A stretch of 64,000 bases of DNA from Urophycis tenuis (GCA_036785325.1 JAXIVH010000198.1:62501-126500), one strand, 5' to 3'. Positions 8,901-22,830 are shown, counted from the stretch's first letter. The notes: generated by a model not told the origin, from the letters alone. Numbers and translations are program-made.

Positions 8901-11900
8901 AAAATTGGATATAAAAAAAAGGGATCTGTATGTCGTGGCCCTGGCCTGAAGAAGCCCAAATTAGGGCGAAACGTCGCGAAGGGCGCCACCTAGGACATAC
9001 AGAAAAAAGAACAACAAGGTTAACCAAACACAAACGGGTGGGAATTAGAAAAACAAACTAAGCCAAACTATAAAACATAAAAAAACAAAAAAATAGAAAA
9101 AACTAAAAAACCTAAAAATAGAAGATGGAAAGAGGGAGGTGACTTACCGTATGGCAGGACAGTGCATTCACTCCGGGGATGATCACGCCCCGGAGTTTTT
9201 CTTTCATAAACCTAACTCGCCAGCGCCGCCTACGGGTCATGGTCGCCCCCCTTGCTCCATACTAAGCTAAATTATGCTAACTAACCCCTTACTCTAACCC
9301 TAAACTTAACCCAATTTGTTCCCCAGCCCTAACCCTAACCCAATTTGGCCCAAGCCCTAAACCTAAACCTAATTTGGTCTCTAATCAGCCCTAAACCTAA
9401 CCCAATTTGGCCCCTATACCTAACCCTAACCCAATTTGGCCCAAGCCCTAAACCTAAACCTAATTTGGTCTCTAATCAGCCCTAAACCTAACCCAATTTG
9501 GCCCCTATACCTAAACCTAACCCAATTTGGGCCCCTAATCCTAAACCTAATTTTAAGCCTAGCCCAATTTGTGGCCCTAACCCTAACCCCTCTATCTGAA
9601 GCCTAATTTGGTTCCCCAACCCCACCCTTAAGCCCAAACCCTGACCATAACCCGTAAATTGACCCGAGAGGTCCTTTAGAGCCAAGTAGGCCTACATTTA
9701 TGTTCCGTATATTGCCCAAAAGAGGCCAAAAATAATATACGAGGTACGCTAACCGGTTATTGGTAAAGGATGGAACTAAGTAAAGGAAAAGGGAAATGAA
9801 GGAGGACAAAGAGAAGGGATAATTGGGTTAGTAAATTAATTTAATACAATTCATGGGGGAATACAATTTATAAAAATACAGGGCTAAAACCTAAACATTG
9901 GACATATAATAAGGGAGAGTATAAAAAGGGAGAAAACACAAGTAAGAATCAGTTTGGCAGTGGCTTTCGGAGGAGCAGCATCTCCCCAAAATTGGATATA
10001 AAAAAAAGGGATCTGTATGTCGTGGCCCTGGCCTGAAGAAGCCCAAATTAGGGCGAAACGTCGCGAAGGGCGCCACCTAGGACATACAGAAAAAAGAACA
10101 ACAAGGTTAACCAAACACAAACGGGTGGGAATTAGAAAAACAAACTAAGCCAAACTATAAAACATAAAAAAACAAAAAAATAGAAAAAACTAAAAAACCT
10201 AAAAATAGAAGATGGAAAGAGGGAGGTGACTTACCGTATGGCAGGACAGTGCATTCACTCCGGGGATGATCACGCCCCGGAGTTTTTCTTTCATAAACCT
10301 AACTCGCCAGCGCCGCCTACGGGTCATGGTCGCCCCCCTTGCTCCATACTAAGCTAAATTATGCTAACTAACCCCTTACTCTAACCCTAAACTTAACCCA
10401 ATTTGTTCCCCAGCCCTAACCCTAACCCAATTTGGCCCAAGCCCTAAACCTAAACCTAATTTGGTCTCTAATCAGCCCTAAACCTAACCCAATTTGGCCC
10501 CTATACCTAACCCTAACCCAATTTGGCCCAAGCCCTAAACCTAAACCTAATTTGGTCTCTAATCAGCCCTAAACCTAACCCAATTTGGCCCCTATACCTA
10601 AACCTAACCCAATTTGGGCCCCTAATCCTAAACCTAATTTTAAGCCTAGCCCAATTTGTGGCCCTAACCCTAACCCCTCTATCTGAAGCCTAATTTGGTT
10701 CCCCAACCCCACCCTTAAGCCCAAACCCTGACCATAACCCGTAAATTGACCCGAGAGGTCCTTTAGAGCCAAGTAGGCCTACATTTATGTTCCGTATATT
10801 GCCCAAAAGAGGCCAAAAATAATATACGAGGTACGCTAACCGGTTATTGGTAAAGGATGGAACTAAGTAAAGGAAAAGGGAAATGAAGGAGGACAAAGAG
10901 AAGGGATAATTGGGTTAGTAAATTAATTTAATACAATTCATGGGGGAATACAATTTATAAAAATACAGGGCTAAAACCTAAACATTGGACATATAATAAG
11001 GGAGAGTATAAAAAGGGAGAAAACACAAGTAAGAATCAGTTTGGCAGTGGCTTTCGGAGGAGCAGCATCTCCCCAAAATTGGATATAAAAAAAAGGGATC
11101 TGTATGTCGTGGCCCTGGCCTGAAGAAGCCCAAATTAGGGCGAAACGTCGCGAAGGGCGCCACCTAGGACATACAGAAAAAAGAACAACAAGGTTAACCA
11201 AACACAAACGGGTGGGAATTAGAAAAACAAACTAAGCCAAACTATAAAACATAAAAAAACAAAAAAATAGAAAAAACTAAAAAACCTAAAAATAGAAGAT
11301 GGAAAGAGGGAGGTGACTTACCGTATGGCAGGACAGTGCATTCACTCCGGGGATGATCACGCCCCGGAGTTTTTCTTTCATAAACCTAACTCGCCAGCGC
11401 CGCCTACGGGTCATGGTCGCCCCCCTTGCTCCATACTAAGCTAAATTATGCTAACTAACCCCTTACTCTAACCCTAAACTTAACCCAATTTGTTCCCCAG
11501 CCCTAACCCTAACCCAATTTGGCCCAAGCCCTAAACCTAAACCTAATTTGGTCTCTAATCAGCCCTAAACCTAACCCAATTTGGCCCCTATACCTAACCC
11601 TAACCCAATTTGGCCCAAGCCCTAAACCTAAACCTAATTTGGTCTCTAATCAGCCCTAAACCTAACCCAATTTGGCCCCTATACCTAAACCTAACCCAAT
11701 TTGGGCCCCTAATCCTAAACCTAATTTTAAGCCTAGCCCAATTTGTGGCCCTAACCCTAACCCCTCTATCTGAAGCCTAATTTGGTTCCCCAACCCCACC
11801 CTTAAGCCCAAACCCTGACCATAACCCGTAAATTGACCCGAGAGGTCCTTTAGAGCCAAGTAGGCCTACATTTATGTTCCGTATATTGCCCAAAAGAGGC

Positions 11901-14900
11901 CAAAAATAATATACGAGGTACGCTAACCGGTTATTGGTAAAGGATGGAACTAAGTAAAGGAAAAGGGAAATGAAGGAGGACAAAGAGAAGGGATAATTGG
12001 GTTAGTAAATTAATTTAATACAATTCATGGGGGAATACAATTTATAAAAATACAGGGCTAAAACCTAAACATTGGACATATAATAAGGGAGAGTATAAAA
12101 AGGGAGAAAACACAAGTAAGAATCAGTTTGGCAGTGGCTTTCGGAGGAGCAGCATCTCCCCAAAATTGGATATAAAAAAAAGGGATCTGTATGTCGTGGC
12201 CCTGGCCTGAAGAAGCCCAAATTAGGGCGAAACGTCGCGAAGGGCGCCACCTAGGACATACAGAAAAAAGAACAACAAGGTTAACCAAACACAAACGGGT
12301 GGGAATTAGAAAAACAAACTAAGCCAAACTATAAAACATAAAAAAACAAAAAAATAGAAAAAACTAAAAAACCTAAAAATAGAAGATGGAAAGAGGGAGG
12401 TGACTTACCGTATGGCAGGACAGTGCATTCACTCCGGGGATGATCACGCCCCGGAGTTTTTCTTTCATAAACCTAACTCGCCAGCGCCGCCTACGGGTCA
12501 TGGTCGCCCCCCTTGCTCCATACTAAGCTAAATTATGCTAACTAACCCCTTACTCTAACCCTAAACTTAACCCAATTTGTTCCCCAGCCCTAACCCTAAC
12601 CCAATTTGGCCCAAGCCCTAAACCTAAACCTAATTTGGTCTCTAATCAGCCCTAAACCTAACCCAATTTGGCCCCTATACCTAACCCTAACCCAATTTGG
12701 CCCAAGCCCTAAACCTAAACCTAATTTGGTCTCTAATCAGCCCTAAACCTAACCCAATTTGGCCCCTATACCTAAACCTAACCCAATTTGGGCCCCTAAT
12801 CCTAAACCTAATTTTAAGCCTAGCCCAATTTGTGGCCCTAACCCTAACCCCTCTATCTGAAGCCTAATTTGGTTCCCCAACCCCACCCTTAAGCCCAAAC
12901 CCTGACCATAACCCGTAAATTGACCCGAGAGGTCCTTTAGAGCCAAGTAGGCCTACATTTATGTTCCGTATATTGCCCAAAAGAGGCCAAAAATAATATA
13001 CGAGGTACGCTAACCGGTTATTGGTAAAGGATGGAACTAAGTAAAGGAAAAGGGAAATGAAGGAGGACAAAGAGAAGGGATAATTGGGTTAGTAAATTAA
13101 TTTAATACAATTCATGGGGGAATACAATTTATAAAAATACAGGGCTAAAACCTAAACATTGGACATATAATAAGGGAGAGTATAAAAAGGGAGAAAACAC
13201 AAGTAAGAATCAGTTTGGCAGTGGCTTTCGGAGGAGCAGCATCTCCCCAAAATTGGATATAAAAAAAAGGGATCTGTATGTCGTGGCCCTGGCCTGAAGA
13301 AGCCCAAATTAGGGCGAAACGTCGCGAAGGGCGCCACCTAGGACATACAGAAAAAAGAACAACAAGGTTAACCAAACACAAACGGGTGGGAATTAGAAAA
13401 ACAAACTAAGCCAAACTATAAAACATAAAAAAACAAAAAAATAGAAAAAACTAAAAAACCTAAAAATAGAAGATGGAAAGAGGGAGGTGACTTACCGTAT
13501 GGCAGGACAGTGCATTCACTCCGGGGATGATCACGCCCCGGAGTTTTTCTTTCATAAACCTAACTCGCCAGCGCCGCCTACGGGTCATGGTCGCCCCCCT
13601 TGCTCCATACTAAGCTAAATTATGCTAACTAACCCCTTACTCTAACCCTAAACTTAACCCAATTTGTTCCCCAGCCCTAACCCTAACCCAATTTGGCCCA
13701 AGCCCTAAACCTAAACCTAATTTGGTCTCTAATCAGCCCTAAACCTAACCCAATTTGGCCCCTATACCTAACCCTAACCCAATTTGGCCCAAGCCCTAAA
13801 CCTAAACCTAATTTGGTCTCTAATCAGCCCTAAACCTAACCCAATTTGGCCCCTATACCTAAACCTAACCCAATTTGGGCCCCTAATCCTAAACCTAATT
13901 TTAAGCCTAGCCCAATTTGTGGCCCTAACCCTAACCCCTCTATCTGAAGCCTAATTTGGTTCCCCAACCCCACCCTTAAGCCCAAACCCTGACCATAACC
14001 CGTAAATTGACCCGAGAGGTCCTTTAGAGCCAAGTAGGCCTACATTTATGTTCCGTATATTGCCCAAAAGAGGCCAAAAATAATATACGAGGTACGCTAA
14101 CCGGTTATTGGTAAAGGATGGAACTAAGTAAAGGAAAAGGGAAATGAAGGAGGACAAAGAGAAGGGATAATTGGGTTAGTAAATTAATTTAATACAATTC
14201 ATGGGGGAATACAATTTATAAAAATACAGGGCTAAAACCTAAACATTGGACATATAATAAGGGAGAGTATAAAAAGGGAGAAAACACAAGTAAGAATCAG
14301 TTTGGCAGTGGCTTTCGGAGGAGCAGCATCTCCCCAAAATTGGATATAAAAAAAAGGGATCTGTATGTCGTGGCCCTGGCCTGAAGAAGCCCAAATTAGG
14401 GCGAAACGTCGCGAAGGGCGCCACCTAGGACATACAGAAAAAAGAACAACAAGGTTAACCAAACACAAACGGGTGGGAATTAGAAAAACAAACTAAGCCA
14501 AACTATAAAACATAAAAAAACAAAAAAATAGAAAAAACTAAAAAACCTAAAAATAGAAGATGGAAAGAGGGAGGTGACTTACCGTATGGCAGGACAGTGC
14601 ATTCACTCCGGGGATGATCACGCCCCGGAGTTTTTCTTTCATAAACCTAACTCGCCAGCGCCGCCTACGGGTCATGGTCGCCCCCCTTGCTCCATACTAA
14701 GCTAAATTATGCTAACTAACCCCTTACTCTAACCCTAAACTTAACCCAATTTGTTCCCCAGCCCTAACCCTAACCCAATTTGGCCCAAGCCCTAAACCTA
14801 AACCTAATTTGGTCTCTAATCAGCCCTAAACCTAACCCAATTTGGCCCCTATACCTAACCCTAACCCAATTTGGCCCAAGCCCTAAACCTAAACCTAATT

Positions 14901-17900
14901 TGGTCTCTAATCAGCCCTAAACCTAACCCAATTTGGCCCCTATACCTAAACCTAACCCAATTTGGGCCCCTAATCCTAAACCTAATTTTAAGCCTAGCCC
15001 AATTTGTGGCCCTAACCCTAACCCCTCTATCTGAAGCCTAATTTGGTTCCCCAACCCCACCCTTAAGCCCAAACCCTGACCATAACCCGTAAATTGACCC
15101 GAGAGGTCCTTTAGAGCCAAGTAGGCCTACATTTATGTTCCGTATATTGCCCAAAAGAGGCCAAAAATAATATACGAGGTACGCTAACCGGTTATTGGTA
15201 AAGGATGGAACTAAGTAAAGGAAAAGGGAAATGAAGGAGGACAAAGAGAAGGGATAATTGGGTTAGTAAATTAATTTAATACAATTCATGGGGGAATACA
15301 ATTTATAAAAATACAGGGCTAAAACCTAAACATTGGACATATAATAAGGGAGAGTATAAAAAGGGAGAAAACACAAGTAAGAATCAGTTTGGCAGTGGCT
15401 TTCGGAGGAGCAGCATCTCCCCAAAATTGGATATAAAAAAAAGGGATCTGTATGTCGTGGCCCTGGCCTGAAGAAGCCCAAATTAGGGCGAAACGTCGCG
15501 AAGGGCGCCACCTAGGACATACAGAAAAAAGAACAACAAGGTTAACCAAACACAAACGGGTGGGAATTAGAAAAACAAACTAAGCCAAACTATAAAACAT
15601 AAAAAAACAAAAAAATAGAAAAAACTAAAAAACCTAAAAATAGAAGATGGAAAGAGGGAGGTGACTTACCGTATGGCAGGACAGTGCATTCACTCCGGGG
15701 ATGATCACGCCCCGGAGTTTTTCTTTCATAAACCTAACTCGCCAGCGCCGCCTACGGGTCATGGTCGCCCCCCTTGCTCCATACTAAGCTAAATTATGCT
15801 AACTAACCCCTTACTCTAACCCTAAACTTAACCCAATTTGTTCCCCAGCCCTAACCCTAACCCAATTTGGCCCAAGCCCTAAACCTAAACCTAATTTGGT
15901 CTCTAATCAGCCCTAAACCTAACCCAATTTGGCCCCTATACCTAACCCTAACCCAATTTGGCCCAAGCCCTAAACCTAAACCTAATTTGGTCTCTAATCA
16001 GCCCTAAACCTAACCCAATTTGGCCCCTATACCTAAACCTAACCCAATTTGGGCCCCTAATCCTAAACCTAATTTTAAGCCTAGCCCAATTTGTGGCCCT
16101 AACCCTAACCCCTCTATCTGAAGCCTAATTTGGTTCCCCAACCCCACCCTTAAGCCCAAACCCTGACCATAACCCGTAAATTGACCCGAGAGGTCCTTTA
16201 GAGCCAAGTAGGCCTACATTTATGTTCCGTATATTGCCCAAAAGAGGCCAAAAATAATATACGAGGTACGCTAACCGGTTATTGGTAAAGGATGGAACTA
16301 AGTAAAGGAAAAGGGAAATGAAGGAGGACAAAGAGAAGGGATAATTGGGTTAGTAAATTAATTTAATACAATTCATGGGGGAATACAATTTATAAAAATA
16401 CAGGGCTAAAACCTAAACATTGGACATATAATAAGGGAGAGTATAAAAAGGGAGAAAACACAAGTAAGAATCAGTTTGGCAGTGGCTTTCGGAGGAGCAG
16501 CATCTCCCCAAAATTGGATATAAAAAAAAGGGATCTGTATGTCGTGGCCCTGGCCTGAAGAAGCCCAAATTAGGGCGAAACGTCGCGAAGGGCGCCACCT
16601 AGGACATACAGAAAAAAGAACAACAAGGTTAACCAAACACAAACGGGTGGGAATTAGAAAAACAAACTAAGCCAAACTATAAAACATAAAAAAACAAAAA
16701 AATAGAAAAAACTAAAAAACCTAAAAATAGAAGATGGAAAGAGGGAGGTGACTTACCGTATGGCAGGACAGTGCATTCACTCCGGGGATGATCACGCCCC
16801 GGAGTTTTTCTTTCATAAACCTAACTCGCCAGCGCCGCCTACGGGTCATGGTCGCCCCCCTTGCTCCATACTAAGCTAAATTATGCTAACTAACCCCTTA
16901 CTCTAACCCTAAACTTAACCCAATTTGTTCCCCAGCCCTAACCCTAACCCAATTTGGCCCAAGCCCTAAACCTAAACCTAATTTGGTCTCTAATCAGCCC
17001 TAAACCTAACCCAATTTGGCCCCTATACCTAACCCTAACCCAATTTGGCCCAAGCCCTAAACCTAAACCTAATTTGGTCTCTAATCAGCCCTAAACCTAA
17101 CCCAATTTGGCCCCTATACCTAAACCTAACCCAATTTGGGCCCCTAATCCTAAACCTAATTTTAAGCCTAGCCCAATTTGTGGCCCTAACCCTAACCCCT
17201 CTATCTGAAGCCTAATTTGGTTCCCCAACCCCACCCTTAAGCCCAAACCCTGACCATAACCCGTAAATTGACCCGAGAGGTCCTTTAGAGCCAAGTAGGC
17301 CTACATTTATGTTCCGTATATTGCCCAAAAGAGGCCAAAAATAATATACGAGGTACGCTAACCGGTTATTGGTAAAGGATGGAACTAAGTAAAGGAAAAG
17401 GGAAATGAAGGAGGACAAAGAGAAGGGATAATTGGGTTAGTAAATTAATTTAATACAATTCATGGGGGAATACAATTTATAAAAATACAGGGCTAAAACC
17501 TAAACATTGGACATATAATAAGGGAGAGTATAAAAAGGGAGAAAACACAAGTAAGAATCAGTTTGGCAGTGGCTTTCGGAGGAGCAGCATCTCCCCAAAA
17601 TTGGATATAAAAAAAAGGGATCTGTATGTCGTGGCCCTGGCCTGAAGAAGCCCAAATTAGGGCGAAACGTCGCGAAGGGCGCCACCTAGGACATACAGAA
17701 AAAAGAACAACAAGGTTAACCAAACACAAACGGGTGGGAATTAGAAAAACAAACTAAGCCAAACTATAAAACATAAAAAAACAAAAAAATAGAAAAAACT
17801 AAAAAACCTAAAAATAGAAGATGGAAAGAGGGAGGTGACTTACCGTATGGCAGGACAGTGCATTCACTCCGGGGATGATCACGCCCCGGAGTTTTTCTTT

Positions 17901-17905
17901 CATAA

Positions 17906-18026
17906 CCCTAACCCTAACCCTAACCCTAACCCTAACCCCTAACCCTAACCCTAACCCTAACCCTAACCCTAACCCTAACCCCTAACCCTAACCCCTAACC
18001 CTAACCCTAACCCTAACCCTAACCCT
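17906..18026 (+). repeat. Canonical telomere repeats following the satellite
   Basis: About 120 bp of CCCTAA with a few CCCCTAA variants. It joins the truncated last satellite unit on the left and the decayed CCTTAACCTCA-type tract on the right. Confidence 0.95.
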
Positions 18027-19850
18027 AACCTTAACCTCAACCCTAACCTTAACCTCAACCTCAACCCTAACCTTAACCTCACCCCTAACCTTAGCTTTTA
18101 CCTCAACCCTTACCTCACAGCAGATCTTAACCTCACCTTAACCTCACCCCTAACCTTAACCTCAACCCTAACTTAAAACTCACCCCTAACCTTAACCTCA
18201 CCTCAATCCTAACCTCACACCTGATCTTAACCTCAACTCTAAACTTAACCTCACCCCTAACCCCAACCTCACCCCTAACCTTAACCTTTACCTCAACTCT
18301 AACCTTAACCTCAACCCTAATCTCAACTTCACCCCTAACCTTAACCTCAACCTTAACCTCAACCCTAATCTTAACCTTAACCTCAAACCTAACCTTAACC
18401 TTACCCCTAACCTCACTCAACCTTAACCTCAGCCCAACCCTTACCTCAATCCTGACCTTAACCCTAACCTCACCCCTAACCTTAAACTCACCCCTAACCT
18501 TAACCCTAACCTTAACCTCAACCCTAACCTTAACCTCAACCCTAACCTTAACCTCATCCCTAACCTTAACCTCACCCCTGACCTTAACCTCAACCCAAAC
18601 ATTAAACTCATCCCTAATCCTAAACTCAACCCTCACCCTAACCCCAACCTTAACCTCAAACCTAACCCCTAACCTTAACCATAAACTCACTCTCAACCCC
18701 ACCCGAATCTAAGCCCTAACTCTAACCATAACCCCTAACCTTAACCTTAACCCTAACCCTAACCCTAACCCTCATCCCTAACTTTGACTTTAACCTCATT
18801 CCTAACTCTAATGTAACCTCATCCCTAACTCTAACCCTAACCCTAACCCTAACCCTTTACCTCAACCCTTAGCTTAACCTTATGCCCAACCTTAACCTCA
18901 CACCTAACCTTAACCTCAACCCTAACCTTAACCTCAACCTTAACCTTAACCTCAACCTTAACCCTAACCTTAACCTCACCCCTAACCTTAGCTTTTACCT
19001 CAACCCTTACCTCACACCTGATCTTAACCTCACCTTAACCTCACCCCTAACCTTAACCTCAACCCTAACCTAAAACTCACCCCTAACCTTAACCTTACCT
19101 CAATCCTAACCTCACACCTGATCTTAACCTCAACTCTAAACTTAACCTCACCCCTAACCCCAACCTCACCCCTAACCTTAACCTTTACCTCAACTCTAAC
19201 CTTAGCCTCAACCCTAATCTCAACTTCACCCCTAAACCTTAACCTCAACCTTAACCTCAACCCTAATCTTAACCTTAACCTCAAACCTAACCTTAACCTT
19301 ACCCCTAACCTCACTCAACCTTAACCTCAACCCAACCCTTACCTCAATCCTGACCTTAACCCTAACCTCACCCCTAACCTTAACCTCACCCCTAACCTTA
19401 ACCCTAACCTTAACCTCAACCCTAACCTTAACCTCAACCCTAACCTTAACCTCATCCCTAACCTTAACCTCACCCCTGACCTTAACCTCAACCCAAACAT
19501 TAAACTCATCCCTAATCCTAAACTCAACCCTCACCCTAACCTCAACCCCAACCTTAACCTCAAACCTAACCCCTAACCTTAACCATAAACTCACTCTCAA
19601 CCCCACCCGAATCTAAGCCCTAACTCTAACCATAACCCCTAACCTTAACCTTAACCCTAACCCTAACCCTCATCCCTGACTTTAACTTTAACCTCATTCC
19701 TAACTCTAATGTAACCTCATCCCTAACTCGAACTTTAACCTCATCCCCATAACTTTAACCTCATCCCTAACACTGACCTTACCCTCTTCTCTAACTCTGA
19801 CTCCAACTCTAACCCCAAACCTTACCTCAACCCCCCTTAATTAATATAAC
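18027..19850 (+). repeat. Decayed telomere tract, two copies of a 0.9-kb higher-order repeat
   Basis: CCCTAA, CCTTAA, CCTCAA and ACCTCACC variants occur in a fixed order. The block near 18133-18702 recurs at 19030-19606 (offset about 900 bp) with small indels. The long Val/Lys/Arg and Leu/Arg frames on the minus strand are products of the hexamer period. The tract ends near 19850 with TTAATTAATATAACC, where the PLE family B 5' region begins. Confidence 0.9.
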
Positions 19851-20499
19851 CTTAACATCAACAATAATGGTATCCGGGCCTGGACCTGGTCCTGGCCTGT
19901 GCAGGGGCCCTGGCTTGGACCAGGGCCTTGGCTTGGACCTGGACCTTGACCCGGGTTTTATGTTGCCCTAAGTCTTGGCCCACGGCCCCCAAAGGGGCCC
20001 CCCATGTTTGAGGGGGATGGGGCCATGACTTTCAAAGTAAGACAATTGACATTAGACATGTTACGTTTTCTCGCCTAACATGAAATGACAGTATAAAATG
20101 CAAGCACCTTTTAATAAGGGTCCCACGGCAATTTTAGGAGCTATATACTGTGGGTTATACACATTGGACGGATGACCCAAAACAGGAAAAACCTTTCCCA
20201 TTGGACAAAACATTTGAGTTTTAACATGTTAGAGGAAGAAAACATCAATTACCCAGCATACATTTCAAAGGAAAAAGCTCAAATGACAAAAATAACCCAA
20301 AATGCATTTCAACGTAGAAATTCGAACAACACCGCGAGGGACGTAGTTATGGCAGGAAGGGTCTAACCCAGTAAAAGTAGCTTTTTGGTAAGGAAATCTC
20401 ACCTTGAGTCTTCTTTGAGGTAAGTTTCCTTCACAATTCCTGTAGTCGTGCGGTGTATGGGGCACAGGAATTGCTTTTAGCATGCTGTTCAGCATGGGT

Positions 20500-20890
20500 T
20501 CCTGGATGGGCCAAGTAGGCAGTGCTTTGTCACGGCTGGGCTTGGTCTTTCCTGCCCTGGGACTGACTGGGAAGGCACCCCTTGACGGGGCTGGTCCTGG
20601 TCTTTCCTGGGGTTCGGACACCCATCGCTGAATAGGTCTGGCTTGGGTTCCTTGGGGGACTGGGGAGGCAGTGCTTTGTCACGGCTGGCCTTGGTCCCTC
20701 TTGCCCCTTGGAATGGCTGGGAAGGCACCACTCTGTTGGGGCTGGTCCTGGTTGTTCTTTTTGGGGGGGACACCCCATGCCGGCGGGTTAGTGGGTGTCT
20801 CTCTGGGGGGACCGGGGAGGCAGTGCGTGTCACGGCTGGCCTTGGTCCCCTTGGGTCCTGGAGTTGATCTGGAAGGCACCGCTTGATCGG
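20500..20890 (+). repeat. GC-rich minisatellite of about 150-170 bp, three partial copies
   Basis: GGCAGTGC...GTCACGGCTGG followed by CTTGGTC and CTGG(G/A)AAGGCACC recurs starting near 20517, 20669 and 20818. Units of the inverted array keep only two copies (for example 36150-36350), so copy number varies between family members. Short frames on both strands here follow the repeat and have no recognisable domain. Confidence 0.75.
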
Positions 20891-21097
20891 CGCTGGTCCT
20901 TTTCATATCCCGGATATGACACCCTGGGTGGGAGGGATAGAAAGAATATTGTGTTTTGTTGGTGTTTTCAATCCCTAAGGGCGACACACAGTAGAGTTTA
21001 TCGAAACCCTACGAACAACAAGAACCAAACTCCAGCCCTGATTGGCCGAACCAGAGCTACCTAGCGGTGTTAACAACTGGTTTGTGCCGGTCAGGGG

Positions 21098-21289
21098 GTA
21101 AGTATGCGGCCCCCCTGGGTTCCGACTCTAGGAACAGCACGCAGGGTGTGGTGGTCCAGGGTAGCAGGACCTTAATCGTAACCCAGTCTTCTACGAGGGT
21201 TAGCCTCACTCATACAACAGTCCATTTTACACCACATACGGCTGAATCTTACCTGCCCTAAACTAATTAACCTCCCCCCCTTTTTTTAG
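21098..21289 (+). other. Candidate spliceosomal intron in the PLE family B 5' region
   Basis: A strong donor (GGGG|GTAAGTATG, GT at 21098) is followed 192 nt later by a strong acceptor: a CTAATTAAC branch-like site, a long C/T tract, and TTTTTTTAG ending at 21289. Some PLEs are known to carry introns. The donor is kept in the inverted array units (GGGGGTAAGTATG on the minus strand, near 36030); the acceptor region there is deleted. There is no transcript evidence. Confidence 0.35.
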
Positions 21290-21439
21290 TCCTCCACCCC
21301 CTAAATTCTCCATCCCCTAGTCCAGCTTAGGTGACTAGGCCGTGGATGCAACGGGACCTAGGAAATTCTCCACCCCCTAAATTCTCCATCCCCTAGTCCA
21401 GCTTAGGTGACTAGGCCGTGGATGCAACGGGACCTAGGA
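21287..21439 (+). repeat. 76-bp tandem duplication
   Basis: A segment holding CCATCCCCTAGTCCAGCTTAG and GGATGCAACGGGACCTAGG occurs twice with a 76-bp offset (21321 and 21397). It is also doubled in the partner copy near 33760-33900, so it predates the 4.9-kb duplication. Confidence 0.9.
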
Positions 21440-21969
21440 ACACCAAGACCTTTAGGGCCCTTAGACCCCCTTCTTTCTCTCCCCATTTAACAAATAATAG
21501 GCTCAGATTCAGGACATATCCTCAAAAAAGAAAAAAAACTGTTACACTTACCTCCGTTAGAAGTACCTCCATTAAAAATAAAGATTCTCTCAACAATACG
21601 TTCACCATTATAATAGGATTCGAATTAAATCAAACCAATCTAAGCGAAAACCCAACAAGACGTTGAAATTATCCCTCAAAAAATGTATGCAAAAAAACAA
21701 TTTTACTTACCTGCCAAAGCCCAACAAGGGACTAACCTGTAAGAATCTACTTACCCGAAAAAAAGAAAAAAATGTTACCTCAACAAAAGACCACCCCTTT
21801 AAGCTTAAACCCAATACCAATTCCAATTCGGATTTGACACACCTTGAGAATTGATCAATCTCGGGGGGCCGCCTTGGGGGAGGGTGTCTAGTGATAATGG
21901 CCAGAAACACCCTATGATCCCAAGGTTTACTACTGATGATGTGTCCTAACATTTCGATAGTACCTTTAT

Positions 21970-22440
21970 ACTAAAACAGAAAAAAAGAAAAAAAGAAAAA
22001 AAGAAAAAAAGAAAAAAAGAAAAAACAGTTGTGATCTAAATAAATAAATAAATTAATAAATTAATAAATAAATTAATAAATTAATAAATAAATTAATAAA
22101 TTAATAAATTAATAAATTAATAAATTAATAAATTAATAAATTAATTGATAAATAAATTAATTAATGAATTGATAAATTGAAATTGATTAATTGGTTAATT
22201 GATTAATTAATAAATTAACTAATAAATTAATAAATAAATAAATAAATTAATAAATTAATTAACTAATAAATTAACTAATGAATTAATAAATAAATTAATA
22301 AATTAATAAATAAATTAATACATTAATAAATAAATTTATAAATGTATGATTACCAATACATAAATATATAAATTATATAAGTATGTAATTATAATTATAT
22401 AAATTTTATAAATTTATAAAATATAAATATAACAAAGATG
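21970..22440. repeat. A-rich and TAAATTAA microsatellites
   Basis: Repeated AAAAAAAG (21976-22025) is followed by about 300 bp of TAAAT/TAAT repeats and AT-rich flank. The partner copy (34440-34850) is 48 bp shorter, through changes in both tracts. Confidence 0.95.
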
Positions 22441-22577
22441 TGATTACGATACAATACATACCAATACATTACCAATACATAACCCCAACCAGCCAGACTC
22501 AAAATCTCCGTTTGACCTCCATCTGGAAACAAAGAGAACCTGGAAAGAAAAAAGGACAAAAAACAAGTCAATATTCC

Positions 22578-22830
22578 ACAATCAGCGGTTATATCATAAT
22601 GAGACAAACAACCATTACCTTTACTCCATTCTTGGTTTCAAGGAAAACCATCAAGTCTATGTCTCAAAATCAGCGGTTACTACACAACAAGACAAACAAT
22701 CACTTCAGTTTACTCCACTAGTGGTGATAAGGAAAACCATCAGGTCTTTATTTCAAAATCAGCCTGAATATCATAACAAGACAAACAACCACTTAATTTC
22801 ATTTCATATTGATAATATGGGGAAAGAGAA
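22578..22830 (+). repeat. 89-bp repeat, three diverged copies upstream of ORF1
   Basis: AATCAGC(G/C)... followed by an AAGACAAACAA-type motif starts at 22580, 22668 and 22757, spaced 88-89 bp. The copies have diverged by substitution. They lie immediately upstream of ORF1. Confidence 0.75.

Larger units (their letters stand above)
5098..17905. repeat. 1,087-bp satellite, about 11.8 apparently identical tandem copies
   Basis: The sequence repeats with an exact 1,087-bp offset; equivalent positions run 5140, 6227, 7314 and so on to 17097. I saw no substitutions or indels between copies. Each unit has a decayed telomere part with AACCCAATTTG variants and an internal duplication of about 90 bp, then about 560 bp of unrelated sequence with a hammerhead-like fold, and a GC-rich hairpin followed by T5. 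The array starts inside the telomere-like part and stops at 17905, where CATAAACCTAACTC of the unit is replaced by CATAACCCTAACCC. No convincing protein gene is present; small frames of 61-78 codons repeat only because the DNA repeats. Confidence 0.97.

Noticed and set aside
5140..17729. Sets of four small minus-strand frames (61-78 codons) repeated twelve times
   Set aside because: They repeat only because the 1,087-bp DNA repeats. Composition is non-specific and two overlap in different frames.
18133..19606. Long Val/Lys/Arg-rich and Leu/Arg-rich frames (also in 28470-32067 and in every array unit, with Leu/Thr-rich frames opposite)
   Set aside because: They follow the six-base period of decayed telomere repeat, which lacks stops in several frames on both strands. 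There is no domain, and they exist in all phases.
21925..21962. Third hammerhead in family B (CTGATGA with a GGT..ACTA/TAGTACC stem)
   Set aside because: The first half of the core and stem I are there, but the GAAA box is missing (TTTCGATAG), also in the array copies.
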